64,000 nucleotides of DNA. It comes from Holophagales bacterium. GTDB lineage: Bacteria > Acidobacteriota > Thermoanaerobaculia > Multivoradales > JAGPDF01. The position numbers were made by a program, and so were the translations under genes. The stretch covers positions 868,001 to 932,000 of the forward strand of contig CP064972.1 in assembly GCA_016699405.1 (NCBI GenBank), in the 5' to 3' direction. This document shows positions 43,917-51,533 of this stretch, in pieces. The stretch's first letter is position 1; each line of letters begins with the position of its first letter. The notes beneath the pieces were generated by a model. The model was not told where the DNA came from. It saw only the letters and a list, made by a program, of their open reading frames with translations, and made no database searches.

Positions 43917-45399
43917 GGATCCGCTCGAGCAGGGAGGCGTGGTCGGAGTCGTCGCTGAGCGGCGCGCGCCCGCGCCGGTCGTCGAGACGGGCGCGCGTCG
44001 CCGCCTCGCGAGCGGCGAGGAGGCGCGAGAGCGATTCGGCCACACTCGGGTCGGCCGCGAGGATGGGCGCGACCGACGTCGCATCGAGGCGCAGCACCTC
44101 GCAGCCGCCCTCGGCGGTTACCGTGGCGCTGCGCGGCGCCCCGGTCAGCAGGGACATCTCGCCGAAGCACTCGCCGGGGCCGAGCATGGCGAGGATCAAC
44201 GGCTGCGAGTCGCCGCTCTCGGCGGCTCGCGTTACCAGGACCTGCCCCGAGTCGACGACGAAGAGCGAGTCGCCGTCCTCGCCTTCGCGCACCAGCTTCT
44301 CGCCGTGGTCGAAGAAGAGCGGGGCGGCGGCACGGGCGAGTCGCTCGCGCTGTTCCGGGGCGAGCGGGGCGAAGAGCTCGAGGCCGTCGATGCGCGACTG
44401 GCGCCGGGCGAGGTCGCTGTCGACCCGGTGCGCCGCTTCGCCTGCCGCGTCGTGCCACTGCACGGTGCGCATGGGGAACGGAATGGCGATCCGGGCGCGC
44501 TGCAGGTGGTACCAGATCCGACTGTTGACCGCGTCGGTGAAGCGCATGATCCCGCCGACATCGTGGGTCCAGACGCGCAGCCGGTAGACCATCGACGAAT
44601 CGCCGAAGCTCTCGAGGAAGACCTGCGGTGCCGGGTCGGCGGCCACGCCGGCAGCACTGTGGGCCGCGGCGAGCAGAGCGGCGCGCGCTCGGGCCGGGGG
44701 CGTGTCGTACGGCAAGCCGACACGGAAGCTCCAGCCCACGGCCTGCTCGCCGTTGCCGAGGTTCTGCAACCGCTCGCCGGCGAGCTTGGCGTTCGGTTCG
44801 AAAAAGCTCACCCCTTCGTTGTCGCGCAGATGCGTGGCACGCCACGACATGTCGACGACCCGTGCCGGCCTCCCGTCGAGCAGCAGCCAATCGCCTGCCG
44901 CGAACGGCTGCTCGGCCTGCACCGCCATGCCGGCGAAGAGGTTCTTGAGCACGTCCTGGAGCGCGAAGCCGAGCACGGCCGAAAGCACCGTCGTCGAGAC
45001 GAGGAGCGTCGACACCTCGGTCACGCCGAACGCAGCGAGCCCGGTCACGAGCGCCGAGGCGAAGACCAGCCAGCCGAGCACGTCGCGAATCAGCTTCGGC
45101 ACCAGCGCCTGACCCTGCGCCCCGACCGGTCGCTGGAACACGGCGGCGGAGAGCACCAGGTAGAGCAGGAAGGCACTGAGCGTCGACGCGGCGACGGCGA
45201 AGCCCTGCCAGAGCTTCGGCATGGCGAGGCCGAGCTCGGAGCGCAGCAGGAAGATCGCGGCGACGACGGTGAGCGCCCAGATCTGGTAGATGGCGCGCAG
45301 CCGGGCTTTGCGCAGGCTGCGCCGCACGGCGAGATAGAGCGCTTCGAGCGCCAGGAAAGCGCCCGCGGCGAAGAGGAGAGCGGCGAACCAGGAAGCCAT
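43897..45399 (-). CDS. MscS-type mechanosensitive channel with cyclic-nucleotide-binding domain
   Basis: 500 residues from ATG at 45399. Four hydrophobic helices occupy about residues 1-140. The pore helix and MscS core are SAVLGFALQDVLKNLFAGMA followed by VQAEQPFAAGDWLLLDG. The cytoplasmic beta domain ends near residue 340, and a CNB domain follows (about 350-460: LVREGEDGDSLFVVDSGQ, then CFGEMSLLTGAPRSATVTA with the phosphate-binding Arg). Cyclic-nucleotide-gated MscS homologues (bCNG) of this architecture are known. Longer frames upstream are not supported. Confidence 0.92.
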   Translation of the reverse strand: MASWFAALLFAAGAFLALEALYLAVRRSLRKARLRAIYQIWALTVVAAIFLLRSELGLAMPKLWQGFAVAASTLSAFLLYLVLSAAVFQRPVGAQGQALVPKLIRDVLGWLVFASALVTGLAAFGVTEVSTLLVSTTVLSAVLGFALQDVLKNLFAGMAVQAEQPFAAGDWLLLDGRPARVVDMSWRATHLRDNEGVSFFEPNAKLAGERLQNLGNGEQAVGWSFRVGLPYDTPPARARAALLAAAHSAAGVAADPAPQVFLESFGDSSMVYRLRVWTHDVGGIMRFTDAVNSRIWYHLQRARIAIPFPMRTVQWHDAAGEAAHRVDSDLARRQSRIDGLELFAPLAPEQRERLARAAAPLFFDHGEKLVREGEDGDSLFVVDSGQVLVTRAAESGDSQPLILAMLGPGECFGEMSLLTGAPRSATVTAEGGCEVLRLDATSVAPILAADPSVAESLSRLLAAREAATRARLDDRRGRAPLSDDSDHASLLERIRAFFRL

Positions 45400-45486
45400 C
45401 GGCGGTCGGGCGAGTCTAGCCCAGAGCGCTACGCTCTGTCGGCTCCTTCCTCGAGAGCGCGCGAGAGCGCGCGGTATCATCCCGCG

Positions 45487-45909
45487 GTGGCCCGGTTCGT
45501 TCTGCTCGCCCTGCTGGTCGGCATGCTCCTGTCGGCCTGCGCGGAGCTCGCGCTGGAGGCGATCGGCCTGACCGGCGGCGCGGCCGAGCTGGCCCGCGTC
45601 GGCCTCGCGCCGGGAGCGCTGCCCGGGCACCTGCGGCTCGGCGCCTGGCTGCTCGACGCCGCAGCGATGACCGTGCTGGTCCTCCTGCTCACCGGCCGCA
45701 CCGGACGGTGGTGGCTCGAGGGGCTGGCGGCGGGGCTGCTCGCCTGGATCTACCGCGGTCCGCTCACCGTTCTGTCGGCCCTTGCCGCGGCGCGCCTGCC
45801 GCTCGAGCCGTTCTGGCGGGCGGCGCGGGCTTCACTCATCGTCCTGCCGCTCCTTGGGCTGGTGCTCGCGGCGCTCGCTCGCCGGATGCTCGGCGAGCCC
45901 TGGGACTGA
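45487..45909 (+). CDS. Four-helix membrane protein of unknown function
   Basis: 140 residues from GTG at 45487 with about four hydrophobic segments (VARFVLLALLVGMLLSACAE first, containing a Cys that might be a lipobox but in a poor context). No family was recognised. TATCAT lies 6-11 nt before the start, like other leaderless-type starts here. It precedes the type III polyketide synthase gene by 21 nt in the same direction and could be the first gene of that operon. Confidence 0.6.
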   Translation: MARFVLLALLVGMLLSACAELALEAIGLTGGAAELARVGLAPGALPGHLRLGAWLLDAAAMTVLVLLLTGRTGRWWLEGLAAGLLAWIYRGPLTVLSALAAARLPLEPFWRAARASLIVLPLLGLVLAALARRMLGEPWD

Positions 45910-45930
45910 TCGGCTCGGGAGCAAGCGACG

Positions 45931-46992
45931 ATGCGCATCGCCGGCGTCGGCCACGCCTTTCCGCCGCACTACTACGGTCAGGAGGAGCTGCTCGCGGCCT
46001 TCCGCCAGCAGTGGAGCGAGCGGTATTTCAACCTCGAGCGGATCGAGTCGCTCCACCGCAACGTGCTCGTCGGCGGCCGCCACCTTGCGATTCCCATCGC
46101 CGACTACCCGCGCCTCGACGGATTCGGAGCCGCCAACGACGCCTGGATCCGCGTCGCCACCGAGGTGGGAGCAGAGGCGTTGTCCAAGGCGCTCGCCGAC
46201 GCCGGCCTCGCCCCGGGCGACCTCGACACCTTGCTGTTCGTCACGGTGACCGGGGTTGCGACCCCGTCGATCGATGCGCGGCTGATCAACCGGCTTGCCC
46301 TGCGTCCCGACCTCAAGCGACTGCCGATCTTCGGCCTCGGCTGCGTGGCGGGAGCGGCGGGGTTGGCACGCGCCGCCGACGCCGTGCGAGCCTGGCCGGG
46401 CGAGGTCGCGGCGCTCCTGTCGGTCGAGCTCTGCTCGCTGACGTTGCAGCGCGAGGACCTGTCGATCCCCAACCTCATCGCCTCAGGCCTCTTCGGCGAC
46501 GGAGCGGCCGCCGTGGTCCTGGTCGGCGAGGCTCATCCCGCGGCCCCGGCGGCGAAGGGCCCGCGGATCGTCGCGACGCGCTCGGTCTTCTATCCAGACT
46601 CGGAGCGCGTGATGGGCTGGGACATCTCCGAGCGGGGGTTCCAGATCGTTCTCTCGGCCGAGGTTCCGAAGGTCGTCGAGGAGCACCTGCGGAGCGACGT
46701 CGACGCCTTCCTCGCCAGCCGCGGCCTCGGCCGCCGCGACATCGTCTCCTGGGTCTGCCACCCCGGCGGGCCGAAGGTGCTCCAGGCCATGGAGGCCGCA
46801 CTCGAGCTCCCGCCCGCCGCCCTCGAGCTCACCTGGCGAAGCCTGCGCGGGGTCGGCAACCTCTCGTCTTCCTCCGTGCTGCTGGTGCTCGGCGACACGC
46901 TCGCCGAACGGCGCCCACCTCGCGGGAGCCTCGGAATGCTGCTGGCGCTCGGCCCCGGCTTCTGCTCCGAGCTGGTGCTGCTCGAGTGGTAA
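45931..46992 (+). CDS. Type III polyketide synthase (alkylpyrone/alkylresorcinol synthase-like)
   Basis: 353 residues of the chalcone-synthase superfamily. The catalytic triad is visible: Cys138 in IFGLGCVAGAAGLARA, His277 in WVCHPGGPKVL and Asn310 in GVGNLSSSSVLLVL. KAS III is less likely because the His and Asn contexts (CHPGGPKVL, GNLSS) are those of type III PKS. Bacterial homologues extend fatty acyl starters with malonyl-CoA to make alkylpyrones or alkylresorcinols. It heads a run of seven tightly packed genes that supply an activated acyl group, tailoring and export. Confidence 0.93.
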   Translation: MRIAGVGHAFPPHYYGQEELLAAFRQQWSERYFNLERIESLHRNVLVGGRHLAIPIADYPRLDGFGAANDAWIRVATEVGAEALSKALADAGLAPGDLDTLLFVTVTGVATPSIDARLINRLALRPDLKRLPIFGLGCVAGAAGLARAADAVRAWPGEVAALLSVELCSLTLQREDLSIPNLIASGLFGDGAAAVVLVGEAHPAAPAAKGPRIVATRSVFYPDSERVMGWDISERGFQIVLSAEVPKVVEEHLRSDVDAFLASRGLGRRDIVSWVCHPGGPKVLQAMEAALELPPAALELTWRSLRGVGNLSSSSVLLVLGDTLAERRPPRGSLGMLLALGPGFCSELVLLEW

Positions 46993-47008
46993 AGACGGCG
47001 CTGGCGCG

Positions 47009-47602
47009 ATGAGCACCGTCGGCGGGATCGACACCCGAGAGCTCTTTGCCTTTCTCTTCGCGCTGCTCGCCCTCGAGCGCGGAGCCGAGCTCGTCCTGTC
47101 GCGCCGCCACGTTCGGCGCGCGCTCGCCCGCGGTGGGCGACTGGTCCGCGAGCCCGGCGTCTGGCCGGCCATGGTCGGATTGCACGCGGCCTTTCTCGTC
47201 GTCCCGGCGATCGAAGTGGTGGTCCTGCGACGCCCCTTTCTACCCGCGCTGGCGGTTCCCGCGCTCGTCGTGGCGTGCGCAGCCATGACATTGCGCTACT
47301 GGGCGATCGCCACGCTCGGCGATCGCTGGTCGACCCGCGTGATCGCGGTGCCCGGTGAGCCGGCGGTGGTCGACGGACCGTACCGGCGGTTGCGTCACCC
47401 CAACTACCTGGCGGTCGGACTCGAGCTCGCCGCCCTGCCGCTCGTGCACACGGCCTGGCTTTCGGCGATCGGCTTCAGCCTGGCCAACGGCTGGCTGCTC
47501 GCCCGACGCTTGCGGACCGAGGAGGCCTTGCTCGCCGAGCTTGCCGACTACGACGCGCGATTGGGGAGCCGCCGGGCGTTTCTTCCCGGAGGAGGGTCAT
47601 GA
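47009..47602 (+). CDS. ICMT-family membrane methyltransferase
   Basis: 197 residues with about five transmembrane segments. The C-terminal signature GPYRRLRHPNYLAVGLEL (about residues 121-138) and EEALLAELADYDARLG match the isoprenylcysteine carboxyl methyltransferase family that binds SAM at the membrane. Homologues next to type III PKS genes (for example SrsB of Streptomyces) O-methylate phenolic lipids, which is the likely role here. It starts 16 nt after the PKS, and its stop overlaps the ACP start by 4 nt. Confidence 0.88.
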   Translation: MSTVGGIDTRELFAFLFALLALERGAELVLSRRHVRRALARGGRLVREPGVWPAMVGLHAAFLVVPAIEVVVLRRPFLPALAVPALVVACAAMTLRYWAIATLGDRWSTRVIAVPGEPAVVDGPYRRLRHPNYLAVGLELAALPLVHTAWLSAIGFSLANGWLLARRLRTEEALLAELADYDARLGSRRAFLPGGGS

Positions 47603-47856
47603 CGGAACGCGAGGCACTCGCCGGGATCGCGGCCGTGGCGCGCGAGCATCTCGCCTACGCGGGCGAGCTCGAACCGTCCGCGCGGCTGGTCGAGGACCTG
47701 GGGCTCGACTCCCTGCGCCTGCTCACCCTGGCTGCGGAGGTCGAGAACCGCTTCCAGATCCGGCTGAACCCGGAGGACGACGCCGCGATCGCCACGGTGG
47801 GTGATCTCGCCCGTGCGATCGTGGCGAAGGCCGGCGAGTCTGCGGGCGCCGGATGA
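47599..47856 (+). CDS. Acyl carrier protein
   Basis: 85 residues. The phosphopantetheine attachment Ser38 is in EDLGLDSLRLLTL, with the acidic helix II typical of ACPs. It is locked between the methyltransferase and the fatty-acyl-AMP ligase by 4-nt overlaps on both sides, so it is very probably the carrier loaded by that ligase, not the ACP of general fatty-acid synthesis. Confidence 0.93.
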   Translation: MTEREALAGIAAVAREHLAYAGELEPSARLVEDLGLDSLRLLTLAAEVENRFQIRLNPEDDAAIATVGDLARAIVAKAGESAGAG

Positions 47857-49649
47857 GTGACGACACGCTGCAGCACTGGTTGGCCCGGGCCGCCCGCTCG
47901 GCGGGCGGCAGGGAGCGTGGGCTGCACCTGCTCGATCGCGACGAGCGCGAACGGCTCCTGTCCTGGGGCGAGATCGAGGCGCAGGCGCACCGCGTCGCCG
48001 GCGGGCTGCAGGAGCTCGGTGTCCGCCCCGGAGAGTGCATCGCGCTGCTCTTTCCGACGTCGGAGGAGTTCTTCGCCGCCTTCTTCGGCACGCTGCTCGC
48101 CGGGGCCGTGCCGGCGCCGCTCTACCCGCCGGTGCGTCTCGGGCGTCTTGCCGAATACCACGAGCGCACCGCGGCAATGCTCGGCGCGGTCGCGGCCCCG
48201 CTCGTTCTCACCGGTCGCGAGGTCGGGAGGATCCTCGGCGAGACCCTCGCCAGGGCTCGTCCGCGGCTCGGCGCCCGCAGGCTCGACGAGCTGCCGCACG
48301 CGAGCGGCGCGCCGCACCTCGGCGCGCCCGAAGAGCTCGCCCTGGTGCAGTTTTCCTCTGGAACGACGGTCGAACCGAAGCCGGTGGCGCTCTCCCAGCG
48401 CGCCGTGCTGGCGCAGACCCTGGCGCTCAACGCCTTCTGGCCGGACGAGCCGGGAGTGACCCACGCCGGCTGTTCCTGGCTGCCGCTCTACCATGATATG
48501 GGGCTGATCGGCTGCGTCTTCCCGGCGCTCGAACGGGCGGCGGATCTCACCCTGCTGCCGCCCGAGCAGTTCCTCGCTCGTCCGGCGCTCTGGTTGCGCG
48601 CCATCGCGCGCTCCCGGGCGACGATTTCGCCAGCGCCGAACTTCGCCTACGCGTTGTGTGTCGAACGGGTGCGCGACGAGGAGCTCGCCGGCGTCGATCT
48701 CTCCGGCTGGCGGGTCGCGCTCGACGGTGCCGAGACCGTGGTTCCCGAAGTCCTCCGCCGCTTCGCCGCGCGGTTCGCGCCGTGGGGATTTCGCGCCGAG
48801 GCGCTGACGCCGGTCTACGGACTCTCGGAAGCGGCGCTCGCCGTGACCTTCTCGGAGCTCGGCCGACCCTGGCGCAGCGCCTGGTTCGAGCGCGATGCCC
48901 TTGCGCAGCGCGGCGAGGCGGTGACGTGCGAGCCGCCAGAGCGCGGTGCCGGCGCGATCTCGGCCGTCGAGATCGTCTCGGTCGGCCGCCCCCTTCCCGG
49001 CTTCGCCGTGGAGATCCGCGACGAGCATGGCGGTGTTCTTCCCCAAGCGCGGGTCGGCCGGATCTGGGTGCGCGGGCCCTCGCTCATGGAGGGCTACCTC
49101 GGCCGCCCCGAGGCGAGCGCGCGGGCCCTGCGGGACGGCTGGCTCGACACCGGCGACCGCGGTGTCTGGCTCGACGGCGATCTCTTCCTCACCGGACGGG
49201 AGAAGGACGTGATCCTGGTGCGTGGCAGCAACCACGCGCCGGACGAGATCGAACAGGCGCTCGCCGGAATCCCGGGGTGGCGCGCCGGCTGTGCGGCAGC
49301 GGTCTCCTACCTGCCTCCCGGGGCGGCGACCGAGCAGATTCTGCTCTTCGTCGAGCACGCCCGCGGCGCCACCGCCACCGCGCGCGAGTCCCTGCCGCCG
49401 GCGTGCGCGCGCGCGGTGCTGGCGGCCACCGGTCTCGCGGTGTCGCGTGTCGCCGTCCTCGCTCCGGGGACGCTGCCGCGCACCTCGTCGGGGAAGATCC
49501 GGCGCCAGGAGACGCTGCGACGTTTCCTCGCGGGGACGCTCGTTCGGCCCGCGGCGGTGAACCCGCTGACGCTGGCGTGGGCGCTGCTGCGCTCGCGATG
49601 GGCGAGGTGGCGGGAGGATAATCGGCGGGGTCGGACCGAGAGCGAGTAA
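47853..49649 (+). CDS. Fatty-acyl-AMP ligase (FAAL-type)
   Basis: 598 residues of the ANL superfamily. P-loop ALVQFSSGTTVEPKPVALSQ, then SWLPLYHDMGLIGCVF and LDGAETVVPEVLRRFAARFA, are FAAL-type sequences; YGLSEAALAVTF and the C-terminal TGREKDVILVRGSNHAPDEI complete the enzyme. FAALs form acyl-adenylates from free fatty acids and hand them to ACPs or polyketide synthases rather than to CoA. The overlap with the ACP gene supports this. Confidence 0.93.
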   Translation: MSDDTLQHWLARAARSAGGRERGLHLLDRDERERLLSWGEIEAQAHRVAGGLQELGVRPGECIALLFPTSEEFFAAFFGTLLAGAVPAPLYPPVRLGRLAEYHERTAAMLGAVAAPLVLTGREVGRILGETLARARPRLGARRLDELPHASGAPHLGAPEELALVQFSSGTTVEPKPVALSQRAVLAQTLALNAFWPDEPGVTHAGCSWLPLYHDMGLIGCVFPALERAADLTLLPPEQFLARPALWLRAIARSRATISPAPNFAYALCVERVRDEELAGVDLSGWRVALDGAETVVPEVLRRFAARFAPWGFRAEALTPVYGLSEAALAVTFSELGRPWRSAWFERDALAQRGEAVTCEPPERGAGAISAVEIVSVGRPLPGFAVEIRDEHGGVLPQARVGRIWVRGPSLMEGYLGRPEASARALRDGWLDTGDRGVWLDGDLFLTGREKDVILVRGSNHAPDEIEQALAGIPGWRAGCAAAVSYLPPGAATEQILLFVEHARGATATARESLPPACARAVLAATGLAVSRVAVLAPGTLPRTSSGKIRRQETLRRFLAGTLVRPAAVNPLTLAWALLRSRWARWREDNRRGRTESE

Positions 49650-49656
49650 GCGAGCG

Positions 49657-50430
49657 ATGATCGCCGGGTCGAGAGTCTGCGTGGTGCTGCCGGCGTACAA
49701 CGCCGCGGCGACGCTCGCCCGCACCGTTTCGGAGCTGCCGCGTGACGTGGTCGACCGAATCCTCCTGGTCGACGACGCGAGCGGCGACCGAACCGTCGAG
49801 CTCGCCCGCGAGCTGGGACTCGAGACCCACGTCCATTCGGCGAATCGCGGATACGGCGGCAACCAGAAGACCTGCTACGGGCAGGCGCTCGACGGGCCGG
49901 AGGAGATCGTCGTGATGCTCCATCCGGACTACCAGTACTCGCCGCGCCTGGTCGCGGCGATGGCCTCGATGGTGGCGAGCGGCGAGTACGACGTCGTGCT
50001 CGGCTCGCGTCTGCTCGGCGGCGGAGCGCTTGCCGGCGGCATGCCGCTCTACAAGTACGTCGCCAACCGCGCCCTGACCTTCGTGCAGAACCTGCTGCTC
50101 GGTCACCGGCTTTCGGAGTACCACACCGGGTACCGCGCCTTTCGCCGCGACGTGCTCGAAAGCCTGCCGCTCGGCGAGAACTCCGACGACTTCGTCTTCG
50201 ACGCCGAGATCCTGGCGCAGGCAATGCTCGCCGGTTATCGCATCGGCGAGCTCTCCTGCCCGACGCGCTACTTTCCCGAGGCCTCGTCGATCAACTTCCA
50301 CCGTTCGGTCCGCTACGGTTTCGGCGTCCTGCGCGTCGCGCTTGCCGGGTGGTTGCACCGGACCGGCCTCCGCACGGCGCGATTCCTCGACCCGCACGGG
50401 CGGCGTTTGCCGCGTGGGGACGAGCGGTGA
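49657..50430 (+). CDS. Family 2 glycosyltransferase (DPM1-like)
   Basis: 257 residues. The GT-A fold shows VVLPAYNAAATLARTVSELP, VDDASGDRTVELA (first Asp) and the metal-binding region MLHPDYQYSPRLV in place of DxD, then VLGSRLLGGGALAGGMPLYK and the C-terminal EYHTGYRAFRRDVLESLP. It resembles polyprenyl-phosphate sugar synthases and related soluble GT2 enzymes. In this operon it could glycosylate the lipid product or make a lipid-linked sugar donor; the sequence does not decide. Confidence 0.9.
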   Translation: MIAGSRVCVVLPAYNAAATLARTVSELPRDVVDRILLVDDASGDRTVELARELGLETHVHSANRGYGGNQKTCYGQALDGPEEIVVMLHPDYQYSPRLVAAMASMVASGEYDVVLGSRLLGGGALAGGMPLYKYVANRALTFVQNLLLGHRLSEYHTGYRAFRRDVLESLPLGENSDDFVFDAEILAQAMLAGYRIGELSCPTRYFPEASSINFHRSVRYGFGVLRVALAGWLHRTGLRTARFLDPHGRRLPRGDER

Positions 50431-51533
50431 GCCGCGATCTGGTGATCGTCGGCGGCGGACCGGCCGGGTTGGCGCTCGCCCTGGCGGCGCGTCAACGAGG
50501 TCTCACGGTGACGGTCGTCGACAAGCGCCGCCCGCCGCTCGACAAGCCCTGCGGCGAGGGGATCATGCCGGCTGGCGCGACGATGCTCGCGCAGCTCGGG
50601 GTGTCGTTCCGCTCCGGCGAGGCTCGAGCCTTTCGCGGGATCCGCTACCTCGACGGTGACGTCGTGGCGGAAGGGGACTTCCCGCCGGGCCGACACGGTC
50701 TCGGCGTGAGGCGACCGACGCTGCACGCGGTGCTCGTTGCGGCCGCAGAGCGTGCGGGAGCGGAGCTCTGCTGGGGCGTGGAGGCGACCGGGCTCCTCCC
50801 CGGCGGGGGAGTGCAGACGGTCGCCGGGCCGCTGGCGGCACGGGTCGTGGCCGGAGCAGACGGGCTCCGCTCGCGGGTCCGGGCCTGGACCGGCCTCGCC
50901 GGCCCGGAGGCGAGACGGCGCCGCTTCGGCGTACGCCGCCACTACCGTCTGCATCCCTGGATCGACCGAGTCGAGGTGCATTGGGGCGAGGGCTGCGAAG
51001 CGTGCGTCACCCCGGTGAGCGACGATGAGGTCGGTGTCGCCCTGCTTGCCGACGGCGGCGGGCGGTTCGACGAGCTTCTCTCGCGGGTGCCGGCGCTGGC
51101 CCGTCGGCTCGCCGGAGCGCCGTCGAGCTCGCGCGACCTCGGCGCCGGGCCGTTCGAGCAGTCGGTGAAGGGCGTCGTCGCCGGGCGGGTCGCGCTCGTC
51201 GGCGATGCCTCGGGCTACCTCGACGCGCTCACCGGCGAGGGACTCTCTCTCGCCTTCGGCCAGGCGATCGATCTGGCCGCCGCGGTGGCCGAGGACGACC
51301 TCGAACGCTACGCGCGCGCCCATCGGCGCCGCGGCCTGCAGCCGCTTGCGGTGACCCGGCTGGCGCTCCTCGCCGAGGCGCATCCCGGGCTGCGCCGGCG
51401 CGTGGTGCGCGCGCTCGCGGCAGACCCCGAGCTCTTCTCGCGACTGCTCGCGGTGCTCGACGGGGCGGCACCGCCGTCGAGCCTCGGGCCGCTGCGGGCG
51501 CTGCGCTTCCTCGGTCACCTCGTTCACGCATGA
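50427..51533 (+). CDS. FAD-dependent oxidoreductase (geranylgeranyl reductase/monooxygenase-like)
   Basis: 368 residues from a GTG that overlaps the glycosyltransferase stop by 4 nt. The N-terminal dinucleotide fold is LVIVGGGPAGLALALAA, followed by DKPCGEGIMPAG and the second FAD motif VALVGDASGYLDALTGEGLS. The pattern fits the group that includes geranylgeranyl reductases and phenol-type flavin monooxygenases (SrsC-like enzymes accompany type III PKSs). Hydroxylation or reduction of the polyketide lipid is the probable step. Confidence 0.9.
   Translation: MSRDLVIVGGGPAGLALALAARQRGLTVTVVDKRRPPLDKPCGEGIMPAGATMLAQLGVSFRSGEARAFRGIRYLDGDVVAEGDFPPGRHGLGVRRPTLHAVLVAAAERAGAELCWGVEATGLLPGGGVQTVAGPLAARVVAGADGLRSRVRAWTGLAGPEARRRRFGVRRHYRLHPWIDRVEVHWGEGCEACVTPVSDDEVGVALLADGGGRFDELLSRVPALARRLAGAPSSSRDLGAGPFEQSVKGVVAGRVALVGDASGYLDALTGEGLSLAFGQAIDLAAAVAEDDLERYARAHRRRGLQPLAVTRLALLAEAHPGLRRRVVRALAADPELFSRLLAVLDGAAPPSSLGPLRALRFLGHLVHA

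Noticed and set aside
43738..45486. Upstream part of a long plus-strand frame ending at 45909
   Set aside because: The first 580 codons are antisense to the MscS channel gene. Only the last 140 codons after GTG at 45487 look like a protein.
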